DNA of 64,000 nt, from contig SIJG01000001.1 in assembly GCA_023374025.1 (NCBI GenBank), forward strand, positions 3,557,946 through 3,621,945, given 5' to 3'. This document shows positions 62,380 through 64,000 of this stretch, in pieces; position 1 is the first letter of the stretch; the number at the start of each line of letters is the position of its first letter. Made by a program: the position numbers and the translations under genes. The stretch is from Heterodera schachtii. Taxonomy: Eukaryota; Nematoda; Chromadorea; Rhabditida; Heteroderidae. Below the pieces are notes generated by a model, which saw nothing but the letters and a program-made list of their open reading frames with translations, made no database searches and was not told the DNA's origin.

Positions 62380-64000
62380 TTATAAAAAAGACTTCAATTT
62401 GAATTCAGTGAATAATACGAATCGTTCTAATCCATCAATGTTTGTTTTGACAAAACGGACGGTCTTCGCCTTACCAAACCCTGAAAAGAAAAGAATTCAT
62501 TTTAAGAGAATAACTCCCACCCAACCATCTCACTTAAGAATGGGTCGCTTTTTCGCGCTTCGGTAAGAATTTTCTCGAATTGAGACAAACAGCCAAGCTT
62601 CGAAAGAATTTGAACAAGTTCAAGAGTGAGTACGGGTTGCAAAACAGGGGCAAAATGTGAGACCAATTCCTGTTGAGTGAGACCAGAACGATGGAAAACG
62701 ACGGAAAGCACTCCCTCAAGCATCCATCTTAATTTGACGAAAGTTTAGACAAGGTCGAACAAAATAAACACAACCTTAGCACTTTCCAGTTTACTCGCCC
62801 GGATGGGAACAACCAAGGCTTAGGCACAAAGCCATGACCCTCCCGGGTCCGAATGAGCCACGGCCTGCAATGGCCGATGCTTACAAATCGCACTTCATCA
62901 ATGCCGCAAATTACAACGTCAGCAGTCTCCACCAGTTTATTCAATTGTTGTTGTACCATCTCCACGTCAAAATTATGAACAGACATTCGTTCCTAAATTT
63001 AATTAACCAAAATTTTACGGTGCTGTTTATATAGACCTCTGAATTCCAGTTTATTTGTAAAGTAAAAATGCCGAATTAATTACAATTTGTGTATATTTAG
63101 TATTTATAAAAATTCGCATAGCCTACCAACACCGTCCTACAAAAGAATCAAATTTTGCCCACCTTCAGTTCTTCTTCTGACACTCCAACAGCTCCACTTT
63201 CATCCACCAAATCAAGCAGCAGCTTACAGCAATTGTCGACAAGAGATGACGACTTCTTCCCACGTGCCGGCGACTTCTCCTGCATTTTCAGACTCTGTCC
63301 ACTGTTTTTGGCATTGTTTGGAGTTTCGTAAGCGCATTCAAAATCCATTTCTTTTGGCATTTTGATTTGATGCACTATTTGAACATTTACAAGACATTCA
63401 GGGTCAGGCAGAAGTTGAATAAGAGATTCGATGAAACTGTGACTCAACTCGGGTTGAATTTTGACCAATTCCAGCCGCAATTCGGTAGTCTCCAAATAGC
63501 GAAGTTGTTTGGTTGCACTTGCGGTAAAATGCTATCAATGAGAAGATTAAAAAAGAGACAAAAAAATTTCACCCCAAATAAATCACTGCCATCATTTGCT
63601 GAATTAATTATTTCATTATTACGCGCAGAAAACAATTCTTTGATTGAATTCGGCATTGAAGTTGTAATTGAGAACTGCAAATATTTATAAGGTGTTAGTA
63701 ATAAAGATTTTTTAATTATAAAACCTCGCTAAGATTTTGACATAAATGATTGGCGAGTGTTAAAAGTTGACCAGGGCATTCGGAGTCGCCAAAAGTATTC
63801 CAAATTCGATTCGTTAAAGCGTGCGAATATTCATTGAAAAGCGATTCACACAAATTCTTATGGTACTCGGGTTGGAAAAAATGTTGATAGCTGAATTGGG
63901 TGAATAAAGCAAAAGGAGCAAGCAATGAACCAGTACAATTGGGTGCATCTCACGTGGTTGCGCCATTCTCCGCCCATTTGAATGCCCAACTTTTGGGGGC
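62380..64000 (-). CDS. TFIIIC subunit 1 (GTF3C1-like), C-terminal part
   Basis: Largest TFIIIC subunit; binds the B box of tRNA genes and recruits Pol III factors. The gene enters from the right edge. Exons include about 63925-63725 (LAPFALFTQFSYQHFFQPEY), about 63690-63545, about 63500-63165 (LELVKIQPELSHSFIESLIQ, ending LLLDLVDESGAVGVSEEELK), about 62990-62773 (winged-helix end, DEVRFVSIGHCRPWLIRT, FPSGRVNWKVLR), about 62735-62534 (MLEGVLSVVFHRSGLTQQEL, VLQPVLTLELVQILSKLGCL) and 62380-62480 (FGKAKTVRFVKTNIDG, stop). The R-SGLTQQELVSHFAPVLQPV block corresponds to the conserved C-terminal winged helix of GTF3C1. The stop lies about 150 bp from the TIMELESS start on the same strand. Confidence 0.72.

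Overview
The window is nuclear DNA of a nematode. Genes are split by short introns. An innexin, an UNC-73/Trio relative and a TIMELESS relative are readable, the mobile elements are BEL/Pao, hAT-like and Mutator-like, and two tight same-strand gene groups look like operons. At least four introns, placed by protein homology, use GC instead of GT donors. Together with long purine/pyrimidine satellites and poly-G runs, this fits a plant-parasitic cyst-type nematode (Globodera/Heterodera group). That taxonomic placement is inference, not proof.

Layout: 1-2.9 kb holds polypurine and polypyrimidine satellites. About 2.95-24.8 kb is one minus-strand gene encoding a SEC14 plus spectrin-repeat protein (UNC-73/Trio-like, C-terminus off the left edge). 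One of its introns (6707-24346, about 17.6 kb) has been swollen by a giant inverted duplication. Two nearly identical copies of a BEL/Pao-type retroelement (6.97-14.98 kb plus strand, 15.05-22.48 kb minus strand) face each other tail to tail across a 69-bp spacer, followed by a minisatellite and a 722-bp hAT-like MITE. Each copy keeps a frame of more than 2,300 codons: RNase H, integrase, a two-part phlebovirus-like glycoprotein, a protein with a PAZ-like (Argonaute) segment, and a gag-like zinc-knuckle protein. A complete heat-shock-type promoter lies just before the PAZ-like segment and a TATA box before the gag-like segment. This is the most unusual structure in the window.

24.8-30.2 kb is gene-poor and rich in satellites. 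From 30.2 kb to the right edge the window is ordinary gene-dense euchromatin: a C/EBP-type bZIP factor (minus), an innexin (minus), ribosomal protein S11 (plus), a PNISR homologue (minus), TMEM39 (plus), a Gemin6-like protein (plus), tRNA methyltransferase TRM5 (plus), a small secreted protein (minus), a SEC14-GOLD lipid-binding protein (minus), a propeller/NHL-like protein (minus), a K/E-rich coiled-coil protein (minus), a secreted Ly6-like protein (plus), a TTC1-tail protein (minus), a small membrane protein (minus), TIMELESS (minus) and the C-terminus of TFIIIC subunit 1 (minus). Three further TIR or foldback elements sit between or beside these genes.

Functionally most genes are housekeeping: translation, tRNA modification, Pol III transcription, replication-fork protection, splicing and snRNP assembly. 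The rest cover cell-cell coupling and Rho-GEF/lipid signalling. TFIIIC1-TIMELESS-small membrane protein and TMEM39-Gemin6 are closely spaced on one strand and may be co-transcribed. Exon boundaries were read by eye from homology and splice consensus. Terminal exons and start codons are the least certain parts.
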